DNA from: Amycolatopsis nigrescens CSC17Ta-90
Lineage (GTDB): Bacteria; Actinomycetota; Actinomycetes; Mycobacteriales; Pseudonocardiaceae
Length of the DNA: 64,000 nucleotides
Assembly (NCBI RefSeq): GCF_000384315.1
Contig: NZ_ARVW01000001.1
Location: 8,043,001 to 8,107,000, forward strand
Reading direction: 5' to 3'
The notes below the pieces were generated by a model that had not been told where the DNA came from, ran no database searches, and saw nothing but the letters and a program-made list of their open reading frames with translations. Below are positions 43,279 through 51,692 of this stretch, piece after piece; position 1 is the first letter of the stretch, and each line of letters starts with the position of its first letter. The position numbers were made by a program, and so were the translations under genes.

Positions 43279-44034
43279 ATGAACAGCAACGAAATCCAGC
43301 AGACGAGCAGGTCACTGTCCGGCCGGGTCGCGGTGCTCACCGGGGCCACCAGCGGGATCGGTGCCGCCACCGCACGGCGGCTGGTCGCCGAAGGTGCCAG
43401 GGTGGCGGTGCTCGGCCGACGCGAGGACCGGCTGGCCGAGCTCGACGCGCTGGCCGTCCCGGTGGACATCACCGACCATGGCGCGCTGGCCGGGGCCGCC
43501 GAGCGGATCAGGGCCGAGCTCGGCCGGGTGGACCTGGTGGTGGCCAACGCGGGCGCCATGCTCGGTGCGCCCTTCGAGTCCGCGGACACCGTCGAGTGGG
43601 ACCGCATGCTCGACGTCAACCTCCGAGGGCTGCTGCACACCGGCCGCGCGTTCGCCGACGATCTGCTCTCCGCCGCCGAAGCCGGTGACCGGGCCGATCT
43701 GGTGCACGTCGGATCGGTGGGTGGGCACCAGCTGTACCCGAACTTCGGGGTCTACTGCGCGACCAAGGCCGCCGTCGCGCACCTCACCCGGAACCTGCGG
43801 GCCGAACTGGGCGGACGCAACGTCCGGGTGAAGAACGTCGAGCCCGGCGTGACGGTCACCGAGCTCGGCGACGACATGGTGGACGGGCGGACCAGGCAGG
43901 TGGTGGCCGCGATGCGGGCCGAGCTGACCCCGTTGCAGGCCGAAGACATCGCCGACGCGATCGCGTACGCGGTGGCTGCGCCGCCACGGGTGAACCTCGC
44001 CGAGCTCGTGGTGGTGCCGACCCGGCAGGGCTGA
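43279..44034 (+). CDS. Short-chain dehydrogenase/reductase (SDR)
   Basis: A 251-residue classical SDR: cofactor motif LTGATSGIGAA, NAG motif VVANAGAM, catalytic Ser in VHVGSVGGHQ and YxxxK as VYCATKAAV. The GRRED segment after the second strand suggests NADP(H). The start is the ATG at 43279, with a GTG three codons upstream possible. It stands alone between the GNAT and ribosomal-protection genes. The substrate is unknown. Confidence 0.92.
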   Translation: MNSNEIQQTSRSLSGRVAVLTGATSGIGAATARRLVAEGARVAVLGRREDRLAELDALAVPVDITDHGALAGAAERIRAELGRVDLVVANAGAMLGAPFESADTVEWDRMLDVNLRGLLHTGRAFADDLLSAAEAGDRADLVHVGSVGGHQLYPNFGVYCATKAAVAHLTRNLRAELGGRNVRVKNVEPGVTVTELGDDMVDGRTRQVVAAMRAELTPLQAEDIADAIAYAVAAPPRVNLAELVVVPTRQG

Positions 44035-44124
44035 CCGGAAAAGCAGCTGAACCAGGAGCCGGCCTGCTGCTAGCGTCACCCCGTTCTGTGCCGACCGCAC
44101 CCGCCGATCCGAGGGAGATCACCG

Positions 44125-44229
44125 ATGCGCCAAAGGTCCGAAGTCACCACGACCGAAGACCGCTTGGACGCATTCCCGAGGACGACATTCCATGGAAGCA
44201 CTGAACATCGGCATTCTCGCCCATGTTGA
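44125..44229 (+). CDS. Possible 34-codon leader peptide overlapping the start of the ribosomal protection gene
   Basis: An ATG at 44125 is preceded by GAGGGAGA at good spacing and opens a frame of 34 codons (MRQRSEVTTTEDRLDAF and onward) that ends with TGA at 44227-44229, 38 bases inside the next gene. The main gene's own ribosome-binding site (GAGGACG) is weaker. Translational coupling or attenuation is therefore conceivable, and tet(M) is known to have a leader peptide. There is no proof of translation. Confidence 0.35.
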   Translation: MRQRSEVTTTEDRLDAFPRTTFHGSTEHRHSRPC

Positions 44230-46090
44230 CGCCGGCAAGACCAGCCTGACCGAACGCCTGCTCTTCGAAGCGGGCGTGATCGACGAACCGGGCAGCGTGG
44301 ACCGGGGCAGCACCCGCACCGACTCGATGGAGCTGGAGCGCCGGCGCGGCATCACCATCCGCTCGGCGGTGGTCTCGTTCGAGATCGACGGGCAACCGGT
44401 CAACCTGATCGACACCCCGGGGCACTCCGACTTCATCGCCGAGGTGGAGCGTGCCCTCGGGGTGCTCGACGCGGCCGTGCTGGTCGTCTCGGCGGTCGAG
44501 GGCGTACAGGCGCAGACCAGGATCCTGATGCGCACGCTGAGCAGGCTGCGCATCCCGACGGTGCTGTTCGTCAACAAGATCGACCGGGCCGGCGCCCGCT
44601 ACGACGAGCTGCTCGACGCCGTGGCTCGGAAGCTGACCGGTGGCGGGATCGCGCTGAGCTCGGTCAGCGCGATCGGCACCCGTGCCGCGAAGGTGCACCC
44701 GTTCTCCTTCGCCGACCCCGGGTTCGCCGATCGGCTCACCGAGCGACTGGCCGAGCGCAGTGAGTCCTTCTTGGACCGCTATCTGGCCGACGACCGGAGC
44801 ATCGACCCGGCTGCCTGCCGGGCGGAGCTCGTGGCGCAGACCGCCGAGGCGGTGGTCCAGCCGATCCTGTTCGGCTCCGCGATCACCGGGGAGGGCGTGG
44901 ACCACCTCATTCGCGAGCTGCGGGAGCTGTTCCCGGTCACCGGGGCGAACGGAGCCGGAGCGGACCTGGCCGGTTCGGTGTTCAAGATCGAACGGGGCGC
45001 GGCGGGGGAGAAGGTCGCCTATGTCCGGCTTCACGCGGGTGAGCTCGCCGTGCGCACGCAAGTCCCGTACTACCGCTGGACGGCGGCCGGAGTGCGGGAG
45101 CACCGCGAAAAAGTGACGGCCATGCGGGTGTTCCGCGGGGCCGAGCCGACCGCCGTGGAGCGGGCCGGCGCGGGATCCATCGTGCAGGTCTGGGGCCTGC
45201 GGGAGATCAGGATCGGTGACCGGCTCGGCACTCCCGGCGAGTCCCCCGGCGACGCGGCGTTCTCGCCGCCGGCGCTGGAGGCGGTGGCCGAGCCGGTGGA
45301 CCCCGCGCGCCGCCCGGCGCTCTACGACGCGCTGCGGCAGCTGTCCGAACAGGACCCGCTGATCGGGGTCCGGCGCGACGAGGCCAAGCACGAGATCACC
45401 GTCCGGCTCTACGGCGAGGTGCAGAAGGAGGTGCTGGCCGCGCAGCTCGACGGCGACTTCGGGGTGGCGGTGCGGTTCGCCGAGACCCAGACCGTGTACC
45501 TGGAGAAACCGGTCGGCGTCGGCTCGGCGCTGACCGAGATCGCCAAACGGGAACGCAACGAGTTCTACGCGACCATCGGGCTCGAGGTGGCGCCCGCCGG
45601 GCCGGGCAGCGGGGTCGCTTACCGGCTCGGCGTGGAGCTTGGCTCGCTGCCGCTCGCGTTCCACACCGCGATCGAGGACTCGGTGTACGAAGGTCTGCGA
45701 CACGGGCCGCAGGGCTGGGCGGTGACCGACTGCCAGGTCACCCTGACGCATTCCGGGTTCGCCAGCCCGATCAGCACCGCGGGCGACTTCCGCAAGCTGA
45801 CCCTGCTGGTGCTGGAGACCGCGCTGCGGCGGGCGGGCACCCGGCTGTACGAGCCGATCAACCGGTTCGAAGCCGAGGTGCCACCGGACACGATCAGCGC
45901 GGTGCTGGCAAAGCTGGCCGAACTGGGCGCCACCCCGGCGGAGACCAGGGTGCTGTCCGACGTCTGCTACCTGGAGGGCGCCATCCCGGTCCGCCAGGTA
46001 GCCGAGTTCGAGCGGCGGCTGCCGGCCCTCACCCGCGGCGAAGGTGTCTTCCTGTCCCGGCCGTCGGGCTACCGCGCCGTGTCGGGTTGA
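44192..46090 (+). CDS. Ribosomal protection-type tetracycline resistance protein, TetM/OtrA-like GTPase
   Basis: A 632-residue translational GTPase resembling elongation factor G, of the Tet(M)/Otr(A) group that dislodges tetracyclines from the ribosome. GTPase motifs are AHVDAGKTSLTE (P-loop Lys16), NLIDTPGHSDF and FVNKIDRAG. The domain IV tip reads GFASPISTAGDFRKL, the counterpart of the Tet(M) loop with YSPVST, which separates it from ordinary EF-G. The length is near the family norm (about 640). Actual resistance is inferred; in producers such genes protect the host. Confidence 0.9.
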   Translation: MEALNIGILAHVDAGKTSLTERLLFEAGVIDEPGSVDRGSTRTDSMELERRRGITIRSAVVSFEIDGQPVNLIDTPGHSDFIAEVERALGVLDAAVLVVSAVEGVQAQTRILMRTLSRLRIPTVLFVNKIDRAGARYDELLDAVARKLTGGGIALSSVSAIGTRAAKVHPFSFADPGFADRLTERLAERSESFLDRYLADDRSIDPAACRAELVAQTAEAVVQPILFGSAITGEGVDHLIRELRELFPVTGANGAGADLAGSVFKIERGAAGEKVAYVRLHAGELAVRTQVPYYRWTAAGVREHREKVTAMRVFRGAEPTAVERAGAGSIVQVWGLREIRIGDRLGTPGESPGDAAFSPPALEAVAEPVDPARRPALYDALRQLSEQDPLIGVRRDEAKHEITVRLYGEVQKEVLAAQLDGDFGVAVRFAETQTVYLEKPVGVGSALTEIAKRERNEFYATIGLEVAPAGPGSGVAYRLGVELGSLPLAFHTAIEDSVYEGLRHGPQGWAVTDCQVTLTHSGFASPISTAGDFRKLTLLVLETALRRAGTRLYEPINRFEAEVPPDTISAVLAKLAELGATPAETRVLSDVCYLEGAIPVRQVAEFERRLPALTRGEGVFLSRPSGYRAVSG

Positions 46091-46108
46091 ACGGATTTTC
46101 ACCGGGTT

Positions 46109-46133
46109 GTCGATTGGGGACGGGCTCGTTCGC
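46109..46133 (+). promoter_or_regulatory. Candidate ECF42-type promoter before the DHFR/YCII/sigma operon
   Basis: TGTCGA at 46110-46115 lies 70 bases before the operon's first ATG, followed about 13 bases later by CGTTC (46129-46133). TGTCGA is the -35 motif I recall being reported for ECF42 sigma factors; I could not verify it here. The third gene of the operon encodes such a sigma factor, so autoregulation is likely. Confidence 0.4.
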
Positions 46134-46184
46134 CGTTGTGGGTGAGGGCGTCACCACCGGCGCCCCGGTAACGAAGGAAGCAAC

Positions 46185-46811
46185 ATGCGAAAACTGATGG
46201 TGATCACGTTCGTCAGCCTGGACGGGGTCATGCAGGCGCCGGGTGGCCAGGACGAGGACGTCGACGCCGGGTTCGAGCACGGCGGCTGGGCCGTGTCGCA
46301 CCTGGACGAGCGCTTCATCCAGTCGGCGGCGGAGTGGACCAAACGGGCCGGTGCGCTGCTGCTCGGGCGCAAGACCTACGACATCTTCGCCGCCACCTGG
46401 CCGCTGGCCGATGCCGACGACCCGATCGGCTCGAAGCTGAACAACATGCCCAAGTACGTCGCGTCGCGGACGCTGGACACCGTGTCCTGGCAGAACTCCG
46501 CACTGCTCACCGGTGACGTGGCCGAGGCGGTCGGCAAGCTCAAGCAGGGCGAGGGCGGCGAGATCCAGGTGCACGGCAGCGGCGATCTGGTCCAGACACT
46601 CATCCAGCACGACCTCGTCGACGAGTTCCATCTGGTGGTGCTGCCGGTGCTGCTCGGCGTCGGCAAACGGCTCTTCGCGGAGGGCACCATCCCGGTCGGC
46701 CTCGAGCTGATCGAGTCGAGGACGTTGAACACCGGAGTCGTGGTCAGCACGTACGCGCGGAACGGCAAGGTCGAGTACGGTTCGATGGGCCCGGAGACCG
46801 GAAACTGGTGA
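46185..46811 (+). CDS. Dihydrofolate reductase family protein
   Basis: A 208-residue DHFR/RibD-fold protein (VITFVSLDGVMQAPGGQDED, GALLLGRKTYDIFA, IQVHGSGDLVQTLIQHDLVDEFHL). GAAGGAAG precedes the ATG. It is the first gene of an operon with a YCII/DGPF protein and an ECF42 sigma factor, a combination seen repeatedly in actinobacteria; the enzyme's substrate is unknown. It is a different branch from the DHFR-like protein at 29.6 kb. Confidence 0.9.
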   Translation: MRKLMVITFVSLDGVMQAPGGQDEDVDAGFEHGGWAVSHLDERFIQSAAEWTKRAGALLLGRKTYDIFAATWPLADADDPIGSKLNNMPKYVASRTLDTVSWQNSALLTGDVAEAVGKLKQGEGGEIQVHGSGDLVQTLIQHDLVDEFHLVVLPVLLGVGKRLFAEGTIPVGLELIESRTLNTGVVVSTYARNGKVEYGSMGPETGNW

Positions 46812-46831
46812 TCGACCGGACAGGACGAGTT

Positions 46832-47167
46832 ATGCCGCAGTACGCGATTCTGATCTATGAGAAGGAAACCCCCGGCGGCGTGGCCGACATTCCGCCCGAG
46901 GTGATGGAAGCCAATCTGAACGCGGGGGAGAAGATCGCCGCGTTGGGCGCGAAAGTCGTGCACGAGCAGGCGCTGGAGCCCAGCGCGGCGACGCGGACGA
47001 TCCGCAAGAGCGGCCTGGTCACCGACGGACCCTTCCTCGAGAGCAAGGAAGTGATCGCCGGGTTCTTCGTGGTGGAGGCCGCCGACCTCGACGTGGCGAT
47101 CGCCGTCGGCAAACTGCTTCCGATCATGGATGGTGCCGTCGAAGTGCGGCCGCTGCTCGCCGTGTGA
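46832..47167 (+). CDS. YCII-related (DGPF motif) protein
   Basis: A 111-residue YCII/DGPF-domain protein: MPQYAILIYEKETPG at the start, then the defining motif GLVTDGPFLESKEVIAGFFVVEA. DGPF proteins are the standard genomic partners of ECF42 sigma factors and belong to their regulon; their chemistry is not known. The ATG at 46832 follows AGGACGAG. Its stop overlaps the sigma-factor GTG. Confidence 0.9.
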   Translation: MPQYAILIYEKETPGGVADIPPEVMEANLNAGEKIAALGAKVVHEQALEPSAATRTIRKSGLVTDGPFLESKEVIAGFFVVEAADLDVAIAVGKLLPIMDGAVEVRPLLAV

Positions 47168-48399
47168 GCACGGTCGGACAGACGGTCGCCGACGCGCACC
47201 GTCGCGAGTGGGCCACCGTGCTCGCCGCGACGGTGCGCGTCACCCGCGATCTCGACCTGGCCGAGGAATGCGTTCAGGACGCGTACGCCGCCGCGCTCGA
47301 CGCCTGGGCACGTGACGGCGTACCGGCCAGGCCGGGTGCCTGGCTGACCACGGCCGCCCAGCACAACGCGCTGGATGCCTTGCGCAGAGCCAAAACCTTG
47401 AGGTCGAAGCTGCACCTGCTGGTGGAGCCCGATGTCGCCGCCGAGCCGGCCGTGTACGACGACCGGCTGCGGCTGGTCTTCCTGTGCTGTCACCCGGCAC
47501 TGGCCGCCGAAGCGCAGGTCGCGCTCACTCTGCGGCTGGTCTGCGGGGTGCCGACCCCGGACATCGCGAAGGCGCTGCTGGTCTCCGAGACGACCATGGC
47601 GGCCAGGCTCACCCGGGCGAAGAAGAAGATCACGGCGGCGCGGATCCCGTTCCGGATGCCCGCCGACGGTGAGCTGCCCGGCCGGCTGGACGCGGCCCTC
47701 ACGGTGATCCACCTGCTCTTCACCACCGGCCACACCGCACCGGCGGGACCGGCGCTGACCGAGGACGACCTCGCCGAGCGCGCGCTCGACCTGGCACGCC
47801 TGCTGCGTGACCTGATGCCGGACGAGCGTGAGGTCCGGGGGCTGCTCGCACTGCTGCTGGCCGGGCACGCCCGCCGCGCCACCCGGACCACCGCGGACGG
47901 GCGCCTGCTGACGTTGGCCGAGCAGGACCGTTCGGCCTGGGACTCCGGTGCCATCGCCGAGGCGCACGAGCTGGTGCTTGGCGCACTCCGCGGCGGCAGT
48001 CCCGGCCGGTTCGCCCTGCAGGCCGCCATCGCGGCGCTGCACGCGACCGCGCCGACCTACGCCGACACCGACTGGGCGCAGATCCTGGTGCTCTACGACG
48101 AGCTGCGGAAAACCTGGCCGTCGCCGGTGGTCGCGCTGAACCGGGCGGTGGCGGTCGCGATGGTCAGCGGACCGGCGACCGCGCTGGCCGAAGTGGAGAC
48201 GCTCGAACGGAACGAGCGGCTGGCCGGCTACCGGTATCTGCCCTCGATCAAGGCCGACCTGCTGCGCCGGCTCGGCAGGCGAGCCGAGGCCGCGATCGCC
48301 TACGAACGAGCGATCGCGGTGGCCGGCAACGACGCCGAACGCGCCTTCCTCGTCGACAGGCTCACCGAGTGCTCGGAACACTCTCACGGAACACCGTGA
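47164..48399 (+). CDS. ECF42-type RNA polymerase sigma factor with C-terminal extension (DUF6596/TPR-like)
   Basis: A 411-residue sigma factor. Region 2 spans about 10-75 (DLAEECVQDAYAAALDAW, WLTTAAQHNALDALRR) and region 4 about 105-160 (LTLRLVCGVPTPDIAKALLV). The remaining 230 residues form the helical C-terminal domain peculiar to ECF42 proteins, which replaces a separate anti-sigma factor and is needed for activity in studied cases. GTG overlaps the YCII stop by 4 bases. The signal it senses is unknown. Confidence 0.92.
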   Translation: MSTVGQTVADAHRREWATVLAATVRVTRDLDLAEECVQDAYAAALDAWARDGVPARPGAWLTTAAQHNALDALRRAKTLRSKLHLLVEPDVAAEPAVYDDRLRLVFLCCHPALAAEAQVALTLRLVCGVPTPDIAKALLVSETTMAARLTRAKKKITAARIPFRMPADGELPGRLDAALTVIHLLFTTGHTAPAGPALTEDDLAERALDLARLLRDLMPDEREVRGLLALLLAGHARRATRTTADGRLLTLAEQDRSAWDSGAIAEAHELVLGALRGGSPGRFALQAAIAALHATAPTYADTDWAQILVLYDELRKTWPSPVVALNRAVAVAMVSGPATALAEVETLERNERLAGYRYLPSIKADLLRRLGRRAEAAIAYERAIAVAGNDAERAFLVDRLTECSEHSHGTP

Positions 48400-48452
48400 C
48401 CGCGCTGACCAGGCCGGATCATGAAATTTCGATCTTTCTTGGGGCGGGACTC

Positions 48453-48478
48453 AACATTTGACGTGTGCCATCGCGTTT
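48453..48478 (+). promoter_or_regulatory. Possible ECF-type promoter of the SigE-family gene
   Basis: AACATTT (from 48453) and CGTTTC (48473-48478) are separated by spacing usual for ECF promoters (AAC in the -35, CGT in the -10). The local sequence is AT-richer than its surroundings. Autoregulation would be normal for this sigma family. The match is short and could be chance. Confidence 0.3.
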
Positions 48479-48519
48479 CTCTGTAGTAACCGTCACCGAG
48501 GGCATGGGAAGGAGTGCTG

Positions 48520-49044
48520 GTGCGCGAAGGTTTCGACCTGTTCGTCGCCGAACGACTCGATCGGCTGCTGCGTTATGCCACCGCGTTGACCTGCGATTCG
48601 CATCTGGCGGAGGACATCGTGCAGGAGGTGTTGCTGCGGGCGCAGCCGCGGTGGTCACGGATCGAGTCGCTGCAGTCACCGGATCTGTATGTGCGGCGGA
48701 TGGTCACCAACGAGTATCTGTCCTGGCGCCGACGACGGGCGGCCAAGGAGATCTCGTCCGAGCACCACACGCTCAACGCTCTCGGCACCCCGACCAGTGA
48801 TGTGGCGGTCCAGCACGCCGAGCGGGCCGCGATGCGGGCCCTGATCGCGAAGCTGCCGCGCAAGCAGCGGGCCGCGATCCTGCTGCGCTACTACGAGGAC
48901 CGCACCGACAGCGAGATCGCCGAGGTCCTCGGCTGTGGCACCGGCACCGTGCGCAGTCATCTTTCCCGCGCGTTGCGCACGCTGCGGGCCGCCGGGATCG
49001 CCGGCGGGTACTCAGAATCATCGGCCAAGGAGGCATGGGCGTGA
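48520..49044 (+). CDS. SigE family ECF RNA polymerase sigma factor
   Basis: A 174-residue ECF sigma factor of the actinobacterial SigE family (TIGR02983): FDLFVAERLDRLLRYATALT and HLAEDIVQEVLLRAQPRW in region 2, then LPRKQRAAILLRYYEDRTD and GTVRSHLSRALRTLR in region 4. GGGAAGGA ending 6 bases upstream favours the GTG at 48520 over the GTG two codons earlier. It overlaps the following LCP-family gene by 10 bases; no conventional anti-sigma gene is adjacent. Confidence 0.92.
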   Translation: MREGFDLFVAERLDRLLRYATALTCDSHLAEDIVQEVLLRAQPRWSRIESLQSPDLYVRRMVTNEYLSWRRRRAAKEISSEHHTLNALGTPTSDVAVQHAERAAMRALIAKLPRKQRAAILLRYYEDRTDSEIAEVLGCGTGTVRSHLSRALRTLRAAGIAGGYSESSAKEAWA

Positions 49045-50159
49045 AACTCGATCCGACCGAAGCCCTCATCCGCGAGGCATTGACCGAGGAAGCCGATCAG
49101 GCCGTCGACTCCGACACCGTCCGTGCCCGGTTGTACAGCGGTGGATCCCCGAGTCGCCGTTACCGGGTTCCGGTACTGGCCGCGGCAGCCGCGGTCGTCG
49201 TGGCGGTCGCGGGGGCGGTCGTCGTACCCCAGTTGCTGGACCGACCCGGCGACACCGCCGCCGCACCTGCCGCACCCGCGGCCGAGACGGGCGTGAACGT
49301 ACTGCTCCTCGGAATGGACTCCCGCCAAGGCGCGGAACCCGACGACGGTGCGCGCGCCGATTCGATCGTGCTGGCCCACCTCGGCCAGGACGGGACCGGG
49401 GCGGTCATGTCGATCCCCCGCGATTCCGGAGTGGACGTCCCCGGCTACGGCACGAACAAGCTGAGCACCGCCTACCAGCGGGTCCGTCAGGACGCACTGG
49501 CCAAGGGGCGGAGTCCCGCCGACGCCGACGAGGCAGCCGCTCGCGCCATGACCGCCACCGTAAGCAACCTCACCGGCGTCCCGGTCGACCACTACGCCAT
49601 CATCGATATGGCGGGTTTCACCGACCTCAGCACCGCCGTCGGTGGCGTGCCGGTCTGTCTGAAGCAGGCCACCCGCGACCCGGTGACCGGGGTGTCATTC
49701 CCCGCTGGGCGACAGACCGTGTCCGGCTCCACCGCGCTGGAGTTCCTGCGCCAACGACATGGTGCGGGCATGGTGCGTGGTGACTTCGACCGCATCGTCC
49801 GGCTGCAGGCGTTCCTGAAGTCGCTGGCGACCACGGTGCTCACCGCACCCGAACCGGCCCGCGAGCAGGCCCTGACCAACCTGCTGAGCACAGCGCGCGA
49901 CTCCGTGCGCACCGATCCCGGGTGGAACCTGCTCGGCCTCGCAGGCCAGTTGCTCAAGCTTCGCGTCGACACGATGCGCTTGCTCACGGTGCCGGTCAGC
50001 GGCTCACCGGTGGGGACTGCCGGTGAATGGATGGAGGGACTCGACCCTGCGCAGGTGCGTTCGTTCGTCCAGGAGAACCTCGCATCCGGCCCCGCCACCG
50101 GCACTCCGCCCACTACCGGATCTGGCGAGCCTCCTGCCGACGTGCCGTGCGTCAACTGA
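49035..50159 (+). CDS. LytR-CpsA-Psr (LCP) family protein with cytoplasmic anti-sigma-like N-terminus
   Basis: A 374-residue type II membrane protein. About 45 cytoplasmic residues (TEALIREALTEEADQAVDSD) precede a transmembrane helix (VPVLAAAAAVVVAVAGAVVV) and an extracellular LCP domain with LLLGMDSR, SIPRDSGVDV, TNKLSTAYQ and RGDFDRIVRLQAFL. LCP enzymes attach glycopolymers to peptidoglycan. The N-terminal segment resembles that of membrane proteins usually encoded after SigE-family sigma genes, so it may regulate the sigma factor; this is inference. The tail is Pro/Thr-rich and lacks LytR_C. Confidence 0.88.
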   Translation: MGVKLDPTEALIREALTEEADQAVDSDTVRARLYSGGSPSRRYRVPVLAAAAAVVVAVAGAVVVPQLLDRPGDTAAAPAAPAAETGVNVLLLGMDSRQGAEPDDGARADSIVLAHLGQDGTGAVMSIPRDSGVDVPGYGTNKLSTAYQRVRQDALAKGRSPADADEAAARAMTATVSNLTGVPVDHYAIIDMAGFTDLSTAVGGVPVCLKQATRDPVTGVSFPAGRQTVSGSTALEFLRQRHGAGMVRGDFDRIVRLQAFLKSLATTVLTAPEPAREQALTNLLSTARDSVRTDPGWNLLGLAGQLLKLRVDTMRLLTVPVSGSPVGTAGEWMEGLDPAQVRSFVQENLASGPATGTPPTTGSGEPPADVPCVN

Positions 50160-50171
50160 GACCCGCGTGCT

Positions 50172-50810
50172 TCAGAAGGCGGCGATCGTAGCGGGTGCTC
50201 GTTCCGCGCGGCTGAGGGCGCGGAGTACTCCGGTCGGGCCGTGTCGGCGCACGGCGAGCCGGGAGAGCAGGTCGATCACCGTGTCGACGGCGCCCTGCGG
50301 CAGTTCCGGGGTCGCGACGCCCACGCTGACCGCGAGGTCGTCCGAGTGCACCGCGAGCTCCATCATCCTGGTGATCAGCATGTCGTCGAGCGGCAGCGAC
50401 CACGGGCCCCAGAACGCGATCCGCACCGACCGGTCCTCGACCGAAGCCAGGCTGACGGCCAGTTCCCCGACCACCGCGTCGACCCGTGCCGCCAGCGCCT
50501 CGGGTCCCTCGGCCGCGACCTGCTCGCCGCCGTCCCGGATCCGGACGTTGATCTCGTCGTCGAGGGCGCCGTCGATCCAGGCCACCCGGCCGTAGTGCTC
50601 GAGCAGCGAGATGGTCGGCTCGCGCGGGACCGGCTCGGCCAGGATCTGCGGGATGGCCAGGATCTGGTAGGCCAGATGACCGGCGAGACCGGCGACGCTG
50701 AACTCCGGTAGCGCGCTCGGCTCGCGCCAGGCTCCGGCGACGGCGGGTTCGCGCAGCAGGTTCGCGGCCGAGCGGGCGGTGGACAGGAAGTCGTCTCTGG
50801 TGCCGGCCAT
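50172..50810 (-). CDS. Maleylpyruvate isomerase N-terminal (DinB-like) family protein
   Basis: A 212-residue DinB/MDMPI fold protein: FLSTARSAANLLREPAVAGAW, VAGLAGHLAYQILAIPQIL and MMELAVHSDDLAVSVG, giving three candidate metal histidines. Its partner cofactor in actinobacteria is usually mycothiol. The ATG at 50810 is used. It is divergent from the RraA-like gene (141 bp) and converges on the LCP gene with 12 bases between stops. Confidence 0.82.
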   Translation of the reverse strand: MAGTRDDFLSTARSAANLLREPAVAGAWREPSALPEFSVAGLAGHLAYQILAIPQILAEPVPREPTISLLEHYGRVAWIDGALDDEINVRIRDGGEQVAAEGPEALAARVDAVVGELAVSLASVEDRSVRIAFWGPWSLPLDDMLITRMMELAVHSDDLAVSVGVATPELPQGAVDTVIDLLSRLAVRRHGPTGVLRALSRAERAPATIAAF

Positions 50811-50951
50811 CCCCGCACCCTCCTCACGAGTTTCGCCGGTGCGCCCCCCATGGACGCCCCGGGGCACAGGTTCCCACAACCGGGCGCGGCGATCGCCGTA
50901 CGATCGCGGCACCCGCAATCCGGGTAGCCGAACCGTGCCAGGGAGATCCCC

Positions 50952-51644
50952 ATGCTGAAGGCCTTCGCCGAACTGTCCACGCCACTGGTGGCCGACGCCT
51001 GTGTTCGCAACGGTGTGCCCTTGCGCGCCGCGCCGCCCGGTATCGGCGCGGTCGTCCCCGGGCACCGGATCGCGGGACGCGCGCTGCCGGTCCGGCACTA
51101 CGGCAGCGTGGACGTGTTCCTGGAGGCGTTCGGCCAGGCCGGCCCGGGCGACGTGCTGGTGATCGACAACGGCGGACGGGTGGACGAAGCCTGTGTCGGC
51201 GATCTGGCTGTGCTGGAGGCGGAGGCGGCCGGGCTGACCGGGCTGGTGATCTGGGGGCTGCACCGGGACACCCCGGAGCTGGTGGAGATCGGGCTGCCGG
51301 TGTTCAGCTACGGCAGCTACCCGCCCGGCCCGGTGCGGCTGGACGAGCGGGAGCCCGAAGCGCTGACCACCGCCCGGTTCGGCCCGCAGCTGGTCAGCCG
51401 GGACGACCTCGTCTTCGGCGACGACGACGGCGTGCTGTTCGTGGCCGCCGAGCACGCCGACGAGGTGCTGGCCACCGCGGACCAGATCTGGCGGACCGAA
51501 CGCGAGCAGGCCCGGCTGATCCGGGAAGGCGAGACCCTGCGCCGGCAGACGGCCTTCGACGACTACCTGGCGCGCCGGGCCGCCGACCCGACCTACAGTT
51601 TCCGGCGGCATCTTCGCCGCATCGGCGGGGCCATCGAGGAATAG
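50952..51644 (+). CDS. RraA-like protein / 4-hydroxy-4-methyl-2-oxoglutarate aldolase family
   Basis: A 230-residue RraA-fold protein: STPLVADACVRNGVP at the N-terminus, GDVLVIDNGG and GLTGLVIWGLHRDTPEL, then PVFSYGSYPPGP. The fold serves both as the RNase E inhibitor RraA and as HMG/CHA-type aldolases of aromatic breakdown; stand-alone actinobacterial copies are more likely aldolase or decarboxylase. A GGGAGA site precedes the ATG. A 14-bp hairpin follows the stop. Confidence 0.88.
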   Translation: MLKAFAELSTPLVADACVRNGVPLRAAPPGIGAVVPGHRIAGRALPVRHYGSVDVFLEAFGQAGPGDVLVIDNGGRVDEACVGDLAVLEAEAAGLTGLVIWGLHRDTPELVEIGLPVFSYGSYPPGPVRLDEREPEALTTARFGPQLVSRDDLVFGDDDGVLFVAAEHADEVLATADQIWRTEREQARLIREGETLRRQTAFDDYLARRAADPTYSFRRHLRRIGGAIEE

Positions 51645-51653
51645 CGGATCTTC

Positions 51654-51690
51654 GGTGTGGGAGCCGGTTGTGGTGCCCGGCTCCCACACC
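51654..51690. terminator. Hairpin terminator between RraA-like and 2OG-oxygenase genes
   Basis: GGTGTGGGAGCCGG (51654-51667) pairs perfectly with 51677-51690 around a 9-base loop. It lies between two convergent genes, 9 bases after one stop and 2 bases from the other. Confidence 0.78.
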
Positions 51691-51692
51691 GC

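Noticed and set aside
44144..46102. 652-codon open frame antisense to the ribosomal protection gene
   Set aside because: It is a codon-position shadow of a very high-GC gene; no motif is recognisable, whereas the plus strand has complete GTPase motifs.
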